Source: Sipunculus nudus
Lineage: Eukaryota > Annelida > Sipuncula > Golfingiida > Sipunculidae
DNA: 64,000 nt
Direction: 5' to 3'
Assembly: GCA_026874595.1 (NCBI GenBank)
Contig: CM049308.1
Span: forward strand, 13,228,001-13,292,000
The notes beneath the pieces were generated by a model, which worked only from the letters and a program-made list of their open reading frames with translations, was not told the DNA's origin and did not search any database. Shown here one piece after another: positions 18,155 through 28,065 of this stretch. A program made the position numbers and the translations under genes. The stretch's first letter is position 1. Each line of letters begins with the position of its first letter.

Positions 18155-21025
18155 TTATTGTTGATTTTGTCCTTCTAGAATGTAATCTAGAGGGGACTTT
18201 ATTTTTATATTGTTTTTTGGTTGTGTGTAATCGTGTTGATATTTAAGTAGTTTTATTGTGTCCAGTTCTTTTATTCTTTCATAGGAGTTTGTTGCTTGTT
18301 CTTTTAAATATTCAGTGATTTTGGGGGTGTTTGTTTTTTCTCTTAATTCGTCTGTTTTTCTTAGTTTGTGTGTTCTGAGAATGGCTCTCAGTGCTTTATT
18401 TTGTGTGATTTCTAGTTTATTTAACATTGTTTTTCCTGCGCCTAGGAACGCAATGGACCCATATGTGCCTATAGGGCGGATCCATTGTTTGTACAGGTAG
18501 CTGGCCGTTTCTATTTTCGGTCCGTCATGTTTGTAGCACAGAGCTTTTAGAATATTTACTCTGTTCCACATTCTTTGGATTATATTTTCGATGTGTGGTT
18601 TCCAGGTGGCTCTAGAGTCGAATGTTACACCTAGAAATTTTGCCTCTTTGTGTTCTTTGAGGTCCTCTCCTAATAATTCTAGGGGCTCGAAATATTTGGG
18701 TTTTTTAGCTTTTGTGAATAAAACAGTTTGTGTTTTTGAGGGGTTTAAGCGGACTCTCCAGTCGTCGCACCAATCTTCTATTCTTTGTAATTGGGCCTGT
18801 ACTTTATTTCTGGAGTATTTTGGGTTCGTGTCGGTCGACCAGATGGCGATGTCGTCAGCGTATTGTGATACGCATAGTTGTTGTCCTGATTTGGGGATGT
18901 CATTTACATACATTATGTATAGTAGAGGGCTGAGAACAGAGCCCTGGGGGGTCCCTGCTTTAAGAGTTATTTCCTGTGATAGGGTCCCTTTAACTTTTAC
19001 TCTAAGTGTCCTGTTGTGTAAAAAGGATGAAATTAGTCTGATTATTTTATTTGGTAGATGGGATTTCATTATTTTGTATCTGATTCCGTCGGACCATACG
19101 GAGTCAAAAGCCTTTTCCACATCGAGGAATGTGGCCAGGGTATATTGACTCCGTTTAAAGCCTGTGGTTATTGATTGGCTAAGTCGGAGGATGTGGTCGG
19201 TGGTGGATCTGCCCGCTCTGAACCCGGACTGATCTTGGTTAAAATATGGGCCCCCCAATTCGGGAGGTCGGTTGTCCAAAAACGTGGTTATTCTATTTTT
19301 TAGGATTTTTTCAAATAATTTTCCTATACAGGGGAGTAAGCTGATGGGCCTGAAATTTGTTGGTTTGTCTTGTGTTTTGCCGGGTTTTGGAATCATTGTT
19401 ACTATGGCTTTTTTCCAATCGTCTGGGAAGTATCCCCAGTTAATGCAGAGTGTGTATAATTTCGCTATTCTTTCTAAACAGGTGTCGGGGAGTTTTTTTA
19501 ATATTACGTAGTTAATGTTGTCTTCGCCTGGGGCTGATTTTCCCTTGGCTGTTTTAAGTGCGCGTTTTATTTCAATTAGCGCAACGGGCCTGACTGCGGG
19601 ATCATTATCATCTGTTTCATTTATTTGTGTTTGTAATGGTTTGAATAAAGTCGGGTTGTTTTCTATAGTTTCAGTTACTGTATCATAGAGTTCCTCATTA
19701 AAATCTTCATCTTCTGGTGTTGTGTGTATTTTTTCCAGTGTGTTCGCGAATAAATCTGCTTTGCTTTGTGGGGTTTCGGCTACAGAGCCGTCGGGTTTTA
19801 ACAGCGGTTGGGATTGCCCTGTGCTGGGATTTGTTCTTGTGTTTGAATATTGTTTGAATTTATTCCAAAATTGTTTTGTGTTTGTTTTATCATCTAAGCT
19901 ATTTATGTAGTCTGTCCATTGTGTGCGTTTTTGTTCTAGGATAGCTTTTTGTGTTAGTTTATTTATTCTGTTATATAAATGGTTCGCTTCGGCCGTGCGG
20001 GCCCGTTTTTGATAATTTCGGACTCGGCGACGCAGTTTTACAAGTTCCCTGATTCTGGGCGTGAAGTGCCACCAATTTCTATTTTTATTTATTTTTTCGG
20101 GCGCTACTATATTAATAGCTTCGGTGATGGACTGGGTCATCTCGTATGTCAGGTTATCGATCTGGAGGTGGGTAATAACATCCGCCTCGTCAGGATCGGT
20201 CATTTTTTCGTCCGTGTATTTTTGGAATTTTTCCCAGTCTGCGTTTTTCAGGTCTCTGAATTTTTTTGGGGGCGCGACCTGTGGTGCCCAGTTTATATCT
20301 AAATGGATTGGGAGATGATCTGAACCTATATCCTCTCCCACATAGTATTCAGAACTTAAAGCTAATTCTGGCGTGGCTAGAGCGAGGTCTAGTATATTCC
20401 ACGCTCCGTTTGCGGTGTTAAAGTAAGTCGGGTTTTCGTCATTTAATAGTATTAAATTACCGTCTGAGAGTTCATTCATTAATATCCTCCCAGACTCGTT
20501 TGTGTATCGCGCTCCGTAGTTTTCATGAGGGGCGTTCAGGTCTCCGAGGATTATGTAATTTTTACTGTTATTTCTGATTTTTTTGAATATTTGCGGTTGT
20601 AATTTGTTTTGTGGCGGATTGTAATAAACTATTATATCTAGGGGGGAGGTTGTGTTTTGTTCATTGTTTATGCGCACGGAGAGAGCTTCTGCTTTAAAAT
20701 GCCCGAACCATTTGTTTATAGTATAGTTTAGTTGTCTGTCTATACAAATGGCCGTGCCCCCTCCGGCTCCTGTTTTTCTGTCTGCTCTGATTAAGTCATA
20801 GGGTCCCATCGAGAAATGGGTGCCTGGTTTGAGTTTTGTTTCTGTTATCAGAGCAATTTGTATGTTGTTTCTTGTTAAATAATTTAATAAACTTTGTTTT
20901 TTGGTGGTGAGACTGTTTGTGTTAATGTGAATGATCTTGAGTTTGTCGTTTGGGGTGTTAGTTGGGGGGCTAGTGTTATCTATATTATTATTTACAATAT
21001 TGAATGCTATTTTTTTTGGGTTGTT
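18155..21025 (-). CDS. A2 ORF2: APE endonuclease and reverse transcriptase
   Basis: Same architecture as A1 ORF2, with endonuclease motifs GDLNAPH and SDHLPIHL and RT motifs through YADD. The first Met is at 20809, but the frame is open to 21025, directly after the in-frame TGA of ORF1. Downstream of about residue 190 it matches A3 exactly and differs from A1. Upstream of that it matches A1, and A3 differs at residue 76 (K against Q). The change-over maps to 20269-20344. The frame is intact. Confidence 0.9.
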   Translation of the reverse strand, partial: NNPKKIAFNIVNNNIDNTSPPTNTPNDKLKIIHINTNSLTTKKQSLLNYLTRNNIQIALITETKLKPGTHFSMGPYDLIRADRKTGAGGGTAICIDRQLNYTINKWFGHFKAEALSVRINNEQNTTSPLDIIVYYNPPQNKLQPQIFKKIRNNSKNYIILGDLNAPHENYGARYTNESGRILMNELSDGNLILLNDENPTYFNTANGAWNILDLALATPELALSSEYYVGEDIGSDHLPIHLDINWAPQVAPPKKFRDLKNADWEKFQKYTDEKMTDPDEADVITHLQIDNLTYEMTQSITEAINIVAPEKINKNRNWWHFTPRIRELVKLRRRVRNYQKRARTAEANHLYNRINKLTQKAILEQKRTQWTDYINSLDDKTNTKQFWNKFKQYSNTRTNPSTGQSQPLLKPDGSVAETPQSKADLFANTLEKIHTTPEDEDFNEELYDTVTETIENNPTLFKPLQTQINETDDNDPAVRPVALIEIKRALKTAKGKSAPGEDNINYVILKKLPDTCLERIAKLYTLCINWGYFPDDWKKAIVTMIPKPGKTQDKPTNFRPISLLPCIGKLFEKILKNRITTFLDNRPPELGGPYFNQDQSGFRAGRSTTDHILRLSQSITTGFKRSQYTLATFLDVEKAFDSVWSDGIRYKIMKSHLPNKIIRLISSFLHNRTLRVKVKGTLSQEITLKAGTPQGSVLSPLLYIMYVNDIPKSGQQLCVSQYADDIAIWSTDTNPKYSRNKVQAQLQRIEDWCDDWRVRLNPSKTQTVLFTKAKKPKYFEPLELLGEDLKEHKEAKFLGVTFDSRATWKPHIENIIQRMWNRVNILKALCYKHDGPKIETASYLYKQWIRPIGTYGSIAFLGAGKTMLNKLEITQNKALRAILRTHKLRKTDELREKTNTPKITEYLKEQATNSYERIKELDTIKLLKYQHDYTQPKNNIKIKSPLDYILEGQNQQ

Positions 21026-22768
21026 TCAGCGGGATAAGGCAGGAAATTCCTGTCTGTAAAGACTGTTATTTTGTTTAGTTTTCATTATATTTGCTTCAAC
21101 AGTGCGTGGATGCACTGTGAAGTGGTAGGCTTGTCGGTGTCCTACTGCTAGGATATTGCAGATTTCTGCTAGTGATTTTTCGGGCAGTAATTCTGTCATA
21201 GCGAAGGCCAAGTAGGTTAAGTTTTTTGTTGCTTGTATTTCCCTGTTATTTTCCTGTGTGTTTAATTGTGGTGTGTTTTTTATTGTGTTGTTACCCCATG
21301 CAGGGCGGCTTGGGGCTGGGGCGGGGAGGAGTGGGATTTTGTTTGTTTTTTCTTTGTTTAGTTTTTCGTTTATTCTGTAGTCCGAGTTTGCCTTTTTGTA
21401 AATGGGACAGGACTTGTAGCTGGCTATGTGCTGCCCATTGCAGTTTGCGCATTTTGCGCTCTGTTTTGGTCTGTCGCAGTCTTTTAGTGTGTGTCCTTGT
21501 GTGCCACAACGGAGACACCGGGGCTGTAAGTTACATTTTTTTGCTGAGTGGCCAAATCTTTGGCAATTGTAGCACTGAGCTACTTCACTCAACTCTTGGT
21601 ATTCAGTCATTTTGTATGTTTTGTGTCCTAGTCTGATGTTTGTTTGTTGCGCTGTTTTATATTGTTGGGTGGTTGCAAAGGTAAGTTTTATAACTTTACT
21701 TTTGCCTAGTCTGTGTGCTTCTGTTATTCCTAGGGCTGTGAGTTCTTCTGTGATTTGTTGTGCGGTCATTTCGTCTGGGATTCCTTTAATGACTCCCTTT
21801 GTTTGTTTTTTGGTGTTTGTCTTGTTGATCAGTTTGTTTGTTGTAGTTTCTGTTACTTGTAGTGCTGGGAGAATGTCCATGTTGGTGTCATCTGTTGTGT
21901 TTTGATTTCCGTTGGTCGGTTGTGGGTTTGTGTTTTGTTTGTTTGGTTGCTGTTGGGTGTATGGGGAGGTCGATTTTTTTGGTTTTTTGTTTGATTTTGG
22001 TGGTTGTGTGGGACTTGTGGTGTCGTTTGTGGGTGACATTTTCCTTTTTGGTGATGCTGTGGGTTTTGTGCTATTTGTTAACATTTGAACTTGAGTTTGG
22101 ATGGGTGTTGTGTCCGCTAGTTTGAGTTGTCTTCTCGCTGATGGGTTTGTGTATGCGGGTTTCCTGTTTGTTGTGTTTAAATCCCTATCAAGGGTTTGTA
22201 GTGCTGCTTCACAGCTTTGTAGTTTTGGTGTGTTTGTGGTTTGTTTTTCGTCTGTCGGGTGATATGTTTTGTTTTGTTTTGGTTGTTCTTGAGTTGTTTT
22301 TTTGTCCAGATTTTTTTTGTTGATTTTGTCCATGTTTTGTGGGTCAGTGTTTTGTTCAGGGTTTTGGGGTTTTTCTGTGTTGTTGGTGCTAACCTGCTGT
22401 GTTTGATTTGTCATTGGAGTGTTTTCTGATTTGTTTTTGTTTTGTTCACTTATGATTTTTCTCATCTCTTTTATTTCATTAGTCATGTGCCTGATTAAGT
22501 CTCTCTGTTCGGCTAATTCTTGTTTTTGTGTGGCGATAGTCTCCCTTAGGAGATCTATCAGTGATTGTGTATTTTCCTCGACATTTTGTGTTTTTTTGTT
22601 TTCTTTGTGTGTTTGGTTTTCAGCTTGTTTTTTCTTGGGGTCTTTCTTTAGTTTTGGTTTTGTTGTATCCTGTTTTGTCATTTTTCCTTTGTTTACTTTG
22701 GCCCTACATGTATCCATAAAATCCACTGCTGGGATCATTGTTGGTTTAGTTCCAGTGCGGGCGGCCAT
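21026..22768 (-). CDS. A2 ORF1: Gag-like zinc-knuckle protein, 580 aa
   Basis: Amino-acid identical to A1 ORF1. It has an N-terminal basic and coiled-coil region, an RRM-like segment, three zinc knuckles at residues 399-454 and a conserved C-terminal block ending FPALSR. It stops at a TGA that lies in frame with ORF2. Identity over the whole gene and 5' UTR with A1 shows that the duplication is recent. Confidence 0.9.
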   Translation of the reverse strand: MAARTGTKPTMIPAVDFMDTCRAKVNKGKMTKQDTTKPKLKKDPKKKQAENQTHKENKKTQNVEENTQSLIDLLRETIATQKQELAEQRDLIRHMTNEIKEMRKIISEQNKNKSENTPMTNQTQQVSTNNTEKPQNPEQNTDPQNMDKINKKNLDKKTTQEQPKQNKTYHPTDEKQTTNTPKLQSCEAALQTLDRDLNTTNRKPAYTNPSARRQLKLADTTPIQTQVQMLTNSTKPTASPKRKMSPTNDTTSPTQPPKSNKKPKKSTSPYTQQQPNKQNTNPQPTNGNQNTTDDTNMDILPALQVTETTTNKLINKTNTKKQTKGVIKGIPDEMTAQQITEELTALGITEAHRLGKSKVIKLTFATTQQYKTAQQTNIRLGHKTYKMTEYQELSEVAQCYNCQRFGHSAKKCNLQPRCLRCGTQGHTLKDCDRPKQSAKCANCNGQHIASYKSCPIYKKANSDYRINEKLNKEKTNKIPLLPAPAPSRPAWGNNTIKNTPQLNTQENNREIQATKNLTYLAFAMTELLPEKSLAEICNILAVGHRQAYHFTVHPRTVEANIMKTKQNNSLYRQEFPALSR

Positions 22769-23247
22769 ATTGCTAGTAGCAGATTGGCCCCCGCTTTTGT
22801 TTGTGTTTTATTTTAATCCTAATTAGGTGTTTATGAGTTTAGTAGCGTTAGCGTCACTTACTTGTTTCTGGTCTCAGAGTGCATGCGCGTATGTAATTTC
22901 ACTTACTTTACTGTGTTTGTGTATGTCTATCTTGTTTCTGTGTCTTGAATTCGTATTTGGCGTCTGTATCTTGTTTGATCTTGTAGTCTTTGTCTTTAAG
23001 TTGTTGTTTCTCTATGTGTTGTTGATGATGCTTGTTAGTCCTAAGAAGGACTGTTTGGGTGGCGCCGGCCGGCCCAGTCAGACTTAACACAATGTGTAAG
23101 TTTCACTGACTGAGCTAACACGGTGCTAATTGGAGATGGTCTGGTGATCTTCTTAATTAGTGTCAGGTATCACAAAGGATGCTGGAGGCTGGTGGCTGGA
23201 GAGTCTCACTGGCACGTCCGCACGGTACGGTGGTCAGTGAGCGAGTG
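22769..23247 (-). promoter_or_regulatory. A2 5' UTR and promoter
   Basis: Identical to the A1 5' UTR. The RNA start is at 23247 (CACTCGCTC), GGACGTG is at 23219-23213 (+29), and the AGTCCT/AGGACT palindrome is at 23037-23052. Confidence 0.72.
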
Positions 23248-23277
23248 TGTGGCCGCACATTTGTGAAATGGATACGG
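23248..23277. other. A2/A3 junction spacer, 30 bp
   Basis: An exact copy of the A1/A2 spacer (7720-7749), followed by the same form of 3' tail. It marks the second end of the duplicated unit. Confidence 0.8.
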
Positions 23278-24747
23278 ACTAGAACTAGACTAGAACTAGT
23301 ATTTTGAGTCACTAGACAGACACGGTTGAGGTGGTCTGGGACCACCGCCCCGGCCTGTCTCTTTAGACTATAATTTTGATGTCGAAAATTGCCACACAAG
23401 CCAAGCCAAGGAGCCGCGAAAACCACCAGCACGCACCCGCACCGGTGACCGTGAAAGCTACATCATCCACACCCACAAAGCCCCGAGCGGGCCACTTACC
23501 GCACGGATATCAGCAGCAAAGCCGCTGCCCCCACGACCCCGGTCGCGAGCGACATCCCCGAGCAGAATGCGCACCACAACAGAGAGACCCCAACACAAGC
23601 AGGGAAACCCAGATCGCCGCCAGAACAACCTCTACCGCGAAGAGCCGGACTTCCTGTGACTTGGATCGGGCAGGCTGTCTTGGCTTGGTCTTCAGCTGGT
23701 CCCCGAGCAGTGGGCCTAAAGTTGTCTGTCTGCCCACTGTCAGGGATTCTTGGCTTGTCTTGCTAGTCTTGACTTGGGTTCCGGCTGTCGGGGTGGTCTT
23801 GTCTTCTCTTGGCTTGTCCTAGGGCTACCAGTCTTGACTTGTCTTGAGGCTTGGTCTTGGGTCTTGGTCTTGTGGCAGGCAGCGGACCTAAAGTTGTCTG
23901 TCTGTCCGCTGCCAGGTCGATCAGTGATTGATTAGTCCTAAATAGGACTGTTGGGGGGTTAGTCCTAAAGAGGACTGTTGGGGGTCTTGTCTGGTCTGTC
24001 TGGAGCTGTCCCGGTGTAGGTCTGGGTAGTCGTCTTGGAAGTTGCTGTCAGTGGGCGGATGGGGTGTGCGCTCGTCTGGGTGCCCTCTAATCTTCCGCTG
24101 GTGGTGTAGGGGGGCTGCCGCAGGACTTGCGCGTCGGTGTCGGATGCTGCTGTTGGTGGTTGTCAGGGGTAGTAGTTGTCCTTGGTGGGGGTGGGGGGGG
24201 GGGGGGCCGTAGATTTCTTTATAATTTTATAAGTATCACATGGGATTTTTTAAGAAAATACCTCATGATCATTTACCCTTATATTGGCCTAAATGAGATA
24301 TCTATATGAGATATCTTTATAGTTAGAAATCTAGCCGGCCGGCGGAGCTCTCAGTTTGTACTTTTATATTAAGTATCACATAAATATTTATAAGAGATAT
24401 TTACGATCATGTACTTTTATAGGAAATACTTATAAGAAGTATTTTTATATAAGCGCAGACTGAGAGAGGAGGGGGCGGGGGTAGTTGAGGCTAGTGGCGG
24501 CATCAGTTTCCATCCACTTGCTAGTGGCCGGCTTCGGTTTCCATGCCACTGGTCTGCCGGAGATGCTGTAAATTACTAATAAAATCTGTAATTATATCTT
24601 ATATATGAGCGTCGGATAACCAGATATTTCGTCGATATTGTGAAAAATACAAAAACAAAAGGGAGAAAAACCGGTAAAAATCATAAAAAACGTGGGTTAG
24701 TGTGCATGAAAAAATGATGAGTGAGGTGGTGTATTTACATGGATTGT

Positions 24748-24790
<43 letters not shown>

Positions 24791-26223
24791 TTAAAAGTTA
24801 ATGGTGTATAAAACAGCATGGTGCATTTTTTGTACATGGGTTTAGTATGGTTCTATTCTAATTGGGGGTGTATTAGTATTGGTTAGTGGATCGGTGTTGT
24901 GTCGGTGAATATGTATTTTCCAGAGTTGTGTCTTGTTTTAATCTCCGGCAATAATAGTGTCCCGGTTTGGGCACTTTGCTTTCGATTTGTGTTATTATTG
25001 TTCTTTAATAAAATATTGTGTATTTCTGAGTATTAATTGTTCTGTGTTCCTTGTAGTTTTTGCTTTTATTTTGTTTGGTTTTTATTTTATGGAAAGGTAA
25101 AACGCGTCTCGACCGAGCCGGCGTATTACTCATCCCATATCAGGTGACGTTAGGTGTGTTGTTTAATTGAAGATGTTATAAATAAATCTCCGACAATAGT
25201 AGTGACCCGGTTTGGGCACTTTGTCTTTGATTTATGTCATTATTGTTCTTTATTAAAATATTGTATATTACTGAGTGTTAGTTGTTCTATGTTCCTTGTA
25301 GTTTCTGCTTTTGTTCTGTTCGGGTTTTATTTTTGTGGGAAGGTAAAACGCGTCTCGACCGAGCCTGCGAATTACTCATCCCATATTTGGTGATGTTTGG
25401 TATGTTGTTTAATTGAAGATGTAATGAATAAATCTCAGACAATAGTAGTGACCCGGTTTGGGCACTTTGTCTTTGATTCATGTTGTTGTGGGTTTTAATA
25501 AAGTTTTGGCTTAATATAAGGATGTTGTTTTGTTGTTTTTAGGGTGTTAGGGAGGTTGTATTTTACTAGACTGGTAAGTGAATGTTTTTGGGCGGGGGCG
25601 GTTTGCGCTCTTTTATGTGCTCTCTAATTTTTGTGTTTGTACTGGGAGGGGGGGGGGGGGGGGACGAGTGTAGTGAGGTTTGTTTACTGTGAGAGTTGTG
25701 TTTTTTGTTCGTGTGTGGTTTTTCTTTGTTGTCATGTCGGGGCGAGTGCTTTATTTTATTTTGAGTGTGGGTTTTATTATCGTTTTGTTAGGAAATGGGT
25801 GGTTTTTGTGGTTTATTTTTATTGTTATATTGTTTGGGAGTCGGTTTGGTCGGGGGGCGGGGCTGATATGTTAATTAGGGGATGCCAGCTGCAGGGGAGT
25901 GCAGGTATTGTGTTCCTCTGCAGCTAGGATCCGATGATTAATTGATGGTCGGGGTGTTTTTTCTATTTTCCTATGCCTAATAGTTTTAAGGATATTTATT
26001 TATTTTCGTCAAAATTTCGTAGGGTTTTAGTATGGATAGAGTTTTTTGGGTTCCGTAAATTTTGAGTTTCTATTATTATTTCAAGTATGTTTGTTTCGTT
26101 CCTAAACTTTGTACGGGCCGTAGTTTTGATGAAAAGTTTGTATGAAAGGATGGGGCGTATTCGAGGGTCGTGGGTCAATTAATGTAGGTCGCGGCCCCGG
26201 CCTAGTGCCATGGCTTGACCTGT

Positions 26224-26510
26224 CGAATCGAATCTTGTTTTTAAGCCCTTCAGACATGCACGGAACGGAAGGCCTTTGACCTTCGCGCCGGCTGTCTCTT
26301 AAGCTATAATTTTAGAATTTTGAGGTCCGCATCTAAAGTCCTAAAATAAGAAATAAAATGTGTTCCGTCGCAGAAGCCGATTTCGGTATATGCCATGGAG
26401 TTGGTGTCTCTGTATTGTTTTACAATTTTACTCGGAAAAAGTTCTTTTTTATTTTCTCTATGCTAGATTCTTTTTCAGTTTATGCTTAGATCAGTCGTGG
26501 AAATTTTTTG
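26224..26510 (-). promoter_or_regulatory. D 3' UTR with A-like terminal hairpin
   Basis: The 3' UTR is 287 bp. The sense strand has AAAATTATAGCTTAAGAGAC, then a GCCGG box, and then the hairpin GAAGGUC-AAA-GGCCUUC (26284-26268). This lines up with the A hairpin GGUGGUC-CCA-GACCACC. One pair is U-G, which pairs only in the sense RNA. It ends in GATTC repeats. Confidence 0.72.
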
Positions 26511-27965
26511 CTAATCTTCATCCATGTGGTCATCTGGCGAATTTGATGAATTCTCAACAGATTCCTCCTCAGGTTCATCGTCGTCGGATTCATCATCTTC
26601 ATCTTCTGTTTCCACATAGAATACTGAGGTAAGTTCGTTGTTTTCTGTAGTTTCGTCTTGTATTCTCCGTAATATTTCTTGTAATTTGGCTCTCTTCTGG
26701 AAGAATTCTTTTTTTGTCGCATAATTCATGCATAGTTGCCATCTTGCTCCTATCGTGGTCTGGATGATATCAAAGGCTGAACTGTTATATGGTAGTCTGA
26801 GGAATGCTGCAATATTATAGACTGTGTCATTGAGCTCTTCTCTAGTTTCCTCATCCCATCCATGCAACATGATGCAGGTGACGATCAGACTAAAGATCTG
26901 GTATGGAGTATAGGTTTTTGTGTTGGTCTCTGTAGACATCTTGGCAGGTATCTCTTCTTTTTCTGTTTGTGTTTTCTTAGTTTTGGTCGATTTATCCATG
27001 GGTTCCGTCATGGTTGCCTTTGTTCTGGAGGTTTGTGGTGCTGTTTGCGTCATCTTTGGCTTGAGCTTAACGGGTTGATCAGTCTGGATAGCCTTGGTAT
27101 CCGTGGTTGTAAATGGCAGATCAACTTCCATTGCTTGGGTTGTGGATTTTGTTCTGGGTGTGACTGGTGACTGGGTGGACGTAGGTGGTTGATCAGTTGT
27201 ACCGTCTGTTGTGTGGTTAACTGTGGTATTAGTCCTCAGGAGTTGTTTACGTAACTGCCGGTAGACGGCGCACCCCTTGTATGCGCTCGCATGACTTCCC
27301 CGGCAGTTGTAGCATCTTGGCTTGGCTTCAGTACAATCTCTTGTCTGATGATCACTGCTGCCGCATTTGTAGCATCTATTGTTGTTTACGCAAGTGCGCG
27401 AGTGGTGACCCCATTCACTGCACTTGCCACAAAAGGGGACTTCAATGTTGTGGTATGGTTCCGTAGAGAAGTAGTTGTATGCCAGTTTTAATCCGCTCCG
27501 CAACGCTTCACTGGACACGGCTGGGTCGGTGAAAATAATTTTCACCCTGTGTGTTGGTCGTTTGGTCATGGAGTTTTTCAAGCGTATTACTTTGATAGCT
27601 GAAGGATATTCTTCCTGAATAGTTGTTAGTAGATCGTTTTCTGATGTTTCAGGTGAAATTCCCCGTACTACTATGGGAAATTCCTTTGTAGGCTGAATTC
27701 GAATCCGTTTTTTTGGTCTATGCGCTGTGGGCCGAATATTGTGTACTTGTTTAAATTCCAGTGTAGATATCCATTCTGTTTTGTTTCTAAGACGAGGTAC
27801 ATGCTGTTTCTCAGTTGGGTGTATGTACAACGAATTTCTGGTTCTAGTGGCCGCATCGAAACGTATGTCCGGGAACGTCTGTCTCAGAAGTTTGTATAAA
27901 ACAAACTTGTTGTCCAGTACTGTACGGTCTATCCCGTCTACGATGAGGCCCGTGGGGTTGTCCAT
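26511..27965 (-). CDS. D Gag-like zinc-knuckle protein, 484 aa
   Basis: The only gene of element D. The first true ATG is at 27965; the frame is open further upstream, almost to the element 5' end, but only from non-ATG codons. An RRM-like segment (FPIVVRGISPETSENDL, about residues 95-180) is followed by three zinc knuckles: CGKCSEWGHHSRTC, CYKCGSSDHQTRDC and CYNCRGSHASAYKGC. A Thr- and Gln-rich linker with repeated TQT-like runs leads to a conserved helical part and a very acidic C-terminus of Asp, Glu and Ser. The domain order matches ORF1 of A and B, but identity is low. The likely role is binding its own RNA. The frame is intact, which argues that the protein is needed. Confidence 0.88.
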   Translation of the reverse strand: MDNPTGLIVDGIDRTVLDNKFVLYKLLRQTFPDIRFDAATRTRNSLYIHPTEKQHVPRLRNKTEWISTLEFKQVHNIRPTAHRPKKRIRIQPTKEFPIVVRGISPETSENDLLTTIQEEYPSAIKVIRLKNSMTKRPTHRVKIIFTDPAVSSEALRSGLKLAYNYFSTEPYHNIEVPFCGKCSEWGHHSRTCVNNNRCYKCGSSDHQTRDCTEAKPRCYNCRGSHASAYKGCAVYRQLRKQLLRTNTTVNHTTDGTTDQPPTSTQSPVTPRTKSTTQAMEVDLPFTTTDTKAIQTDQPVKLKPKMTQTAPQTSRTKATMTEPMDKSTKTKKTQTEKEEIPAKMSTETNTKTYTPYQIFSLIVTCIMLHGWDEETREELNDTVYNIAAFLRLPYNSSAFDIIQTTIGARWQLCMNYATKKEFFQKRAKLQEILRRIQDETTENNELTSVFYVETEDEDDESDDDEPEEESVENSSNSPDDHMDED

Positions 27966-28030
27966 ACTAAGCCAACACTCACACGGGCAAGGCGAAAACT
28001 GCAGCAATGCTGTATTTCTATGTCGTAAAA

Positions 28031-28065
28031 CACGTCTACTGTGTAGGAACGCTAACACGACTGTG
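28031..28065 (-). promoter_or_regulatory. D internal promoter: initiator plus DPE at +29
   Basis: The 5' end is fixed by the target duplication at 28066. The RNA would begin CACAGTCG, and AGACGTG begins at 28037, exactly +29. Confidence 0.8.

Larger units (their letters stand above)
7750..23247 (-). mobile_element. LINE A copy 2 (A2), chimeric, interrupted by LINE B
   Basis: A full-length A element of about 9.2 kb once the nested LINE B (11103-17410 plus one target duplication) is subtracted. The 3' tail is made of CTAGT-type repeats (actagaactagactag on the plus strand) and the 5' end is at 23247. The 3' UTR and most of ORF2 match A3, while the N-terminal ORF2 region, ORF1 and 5' UTR match A1. 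The switch lies between about 20269 and 20344. Confidence 0.9.
26224..28065 (-). mobile_element. Element D: Gag-only non-LTR element, 1.84 kb
   Basis: A short element on the minus strand flanked by the 13-bp duplication tggcttgacctgt (26211-26223 and 28066-28078). Both ends look genuine. The 5' end has the initiator plus DPE promoter. The 3' end has a GATTC-type tail and the same terminal block and hairpin as LINE A. It encodes one zinc-knuckle Gag-like protein and has no room for an endonuclease or RT. It is therefore not a 5'-truncated LINE but a compact Gag-only unit, like HeT-A in layout, probably mobilised by the A machinery. A2 lacks it at the same site. Confidence 0.85.
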
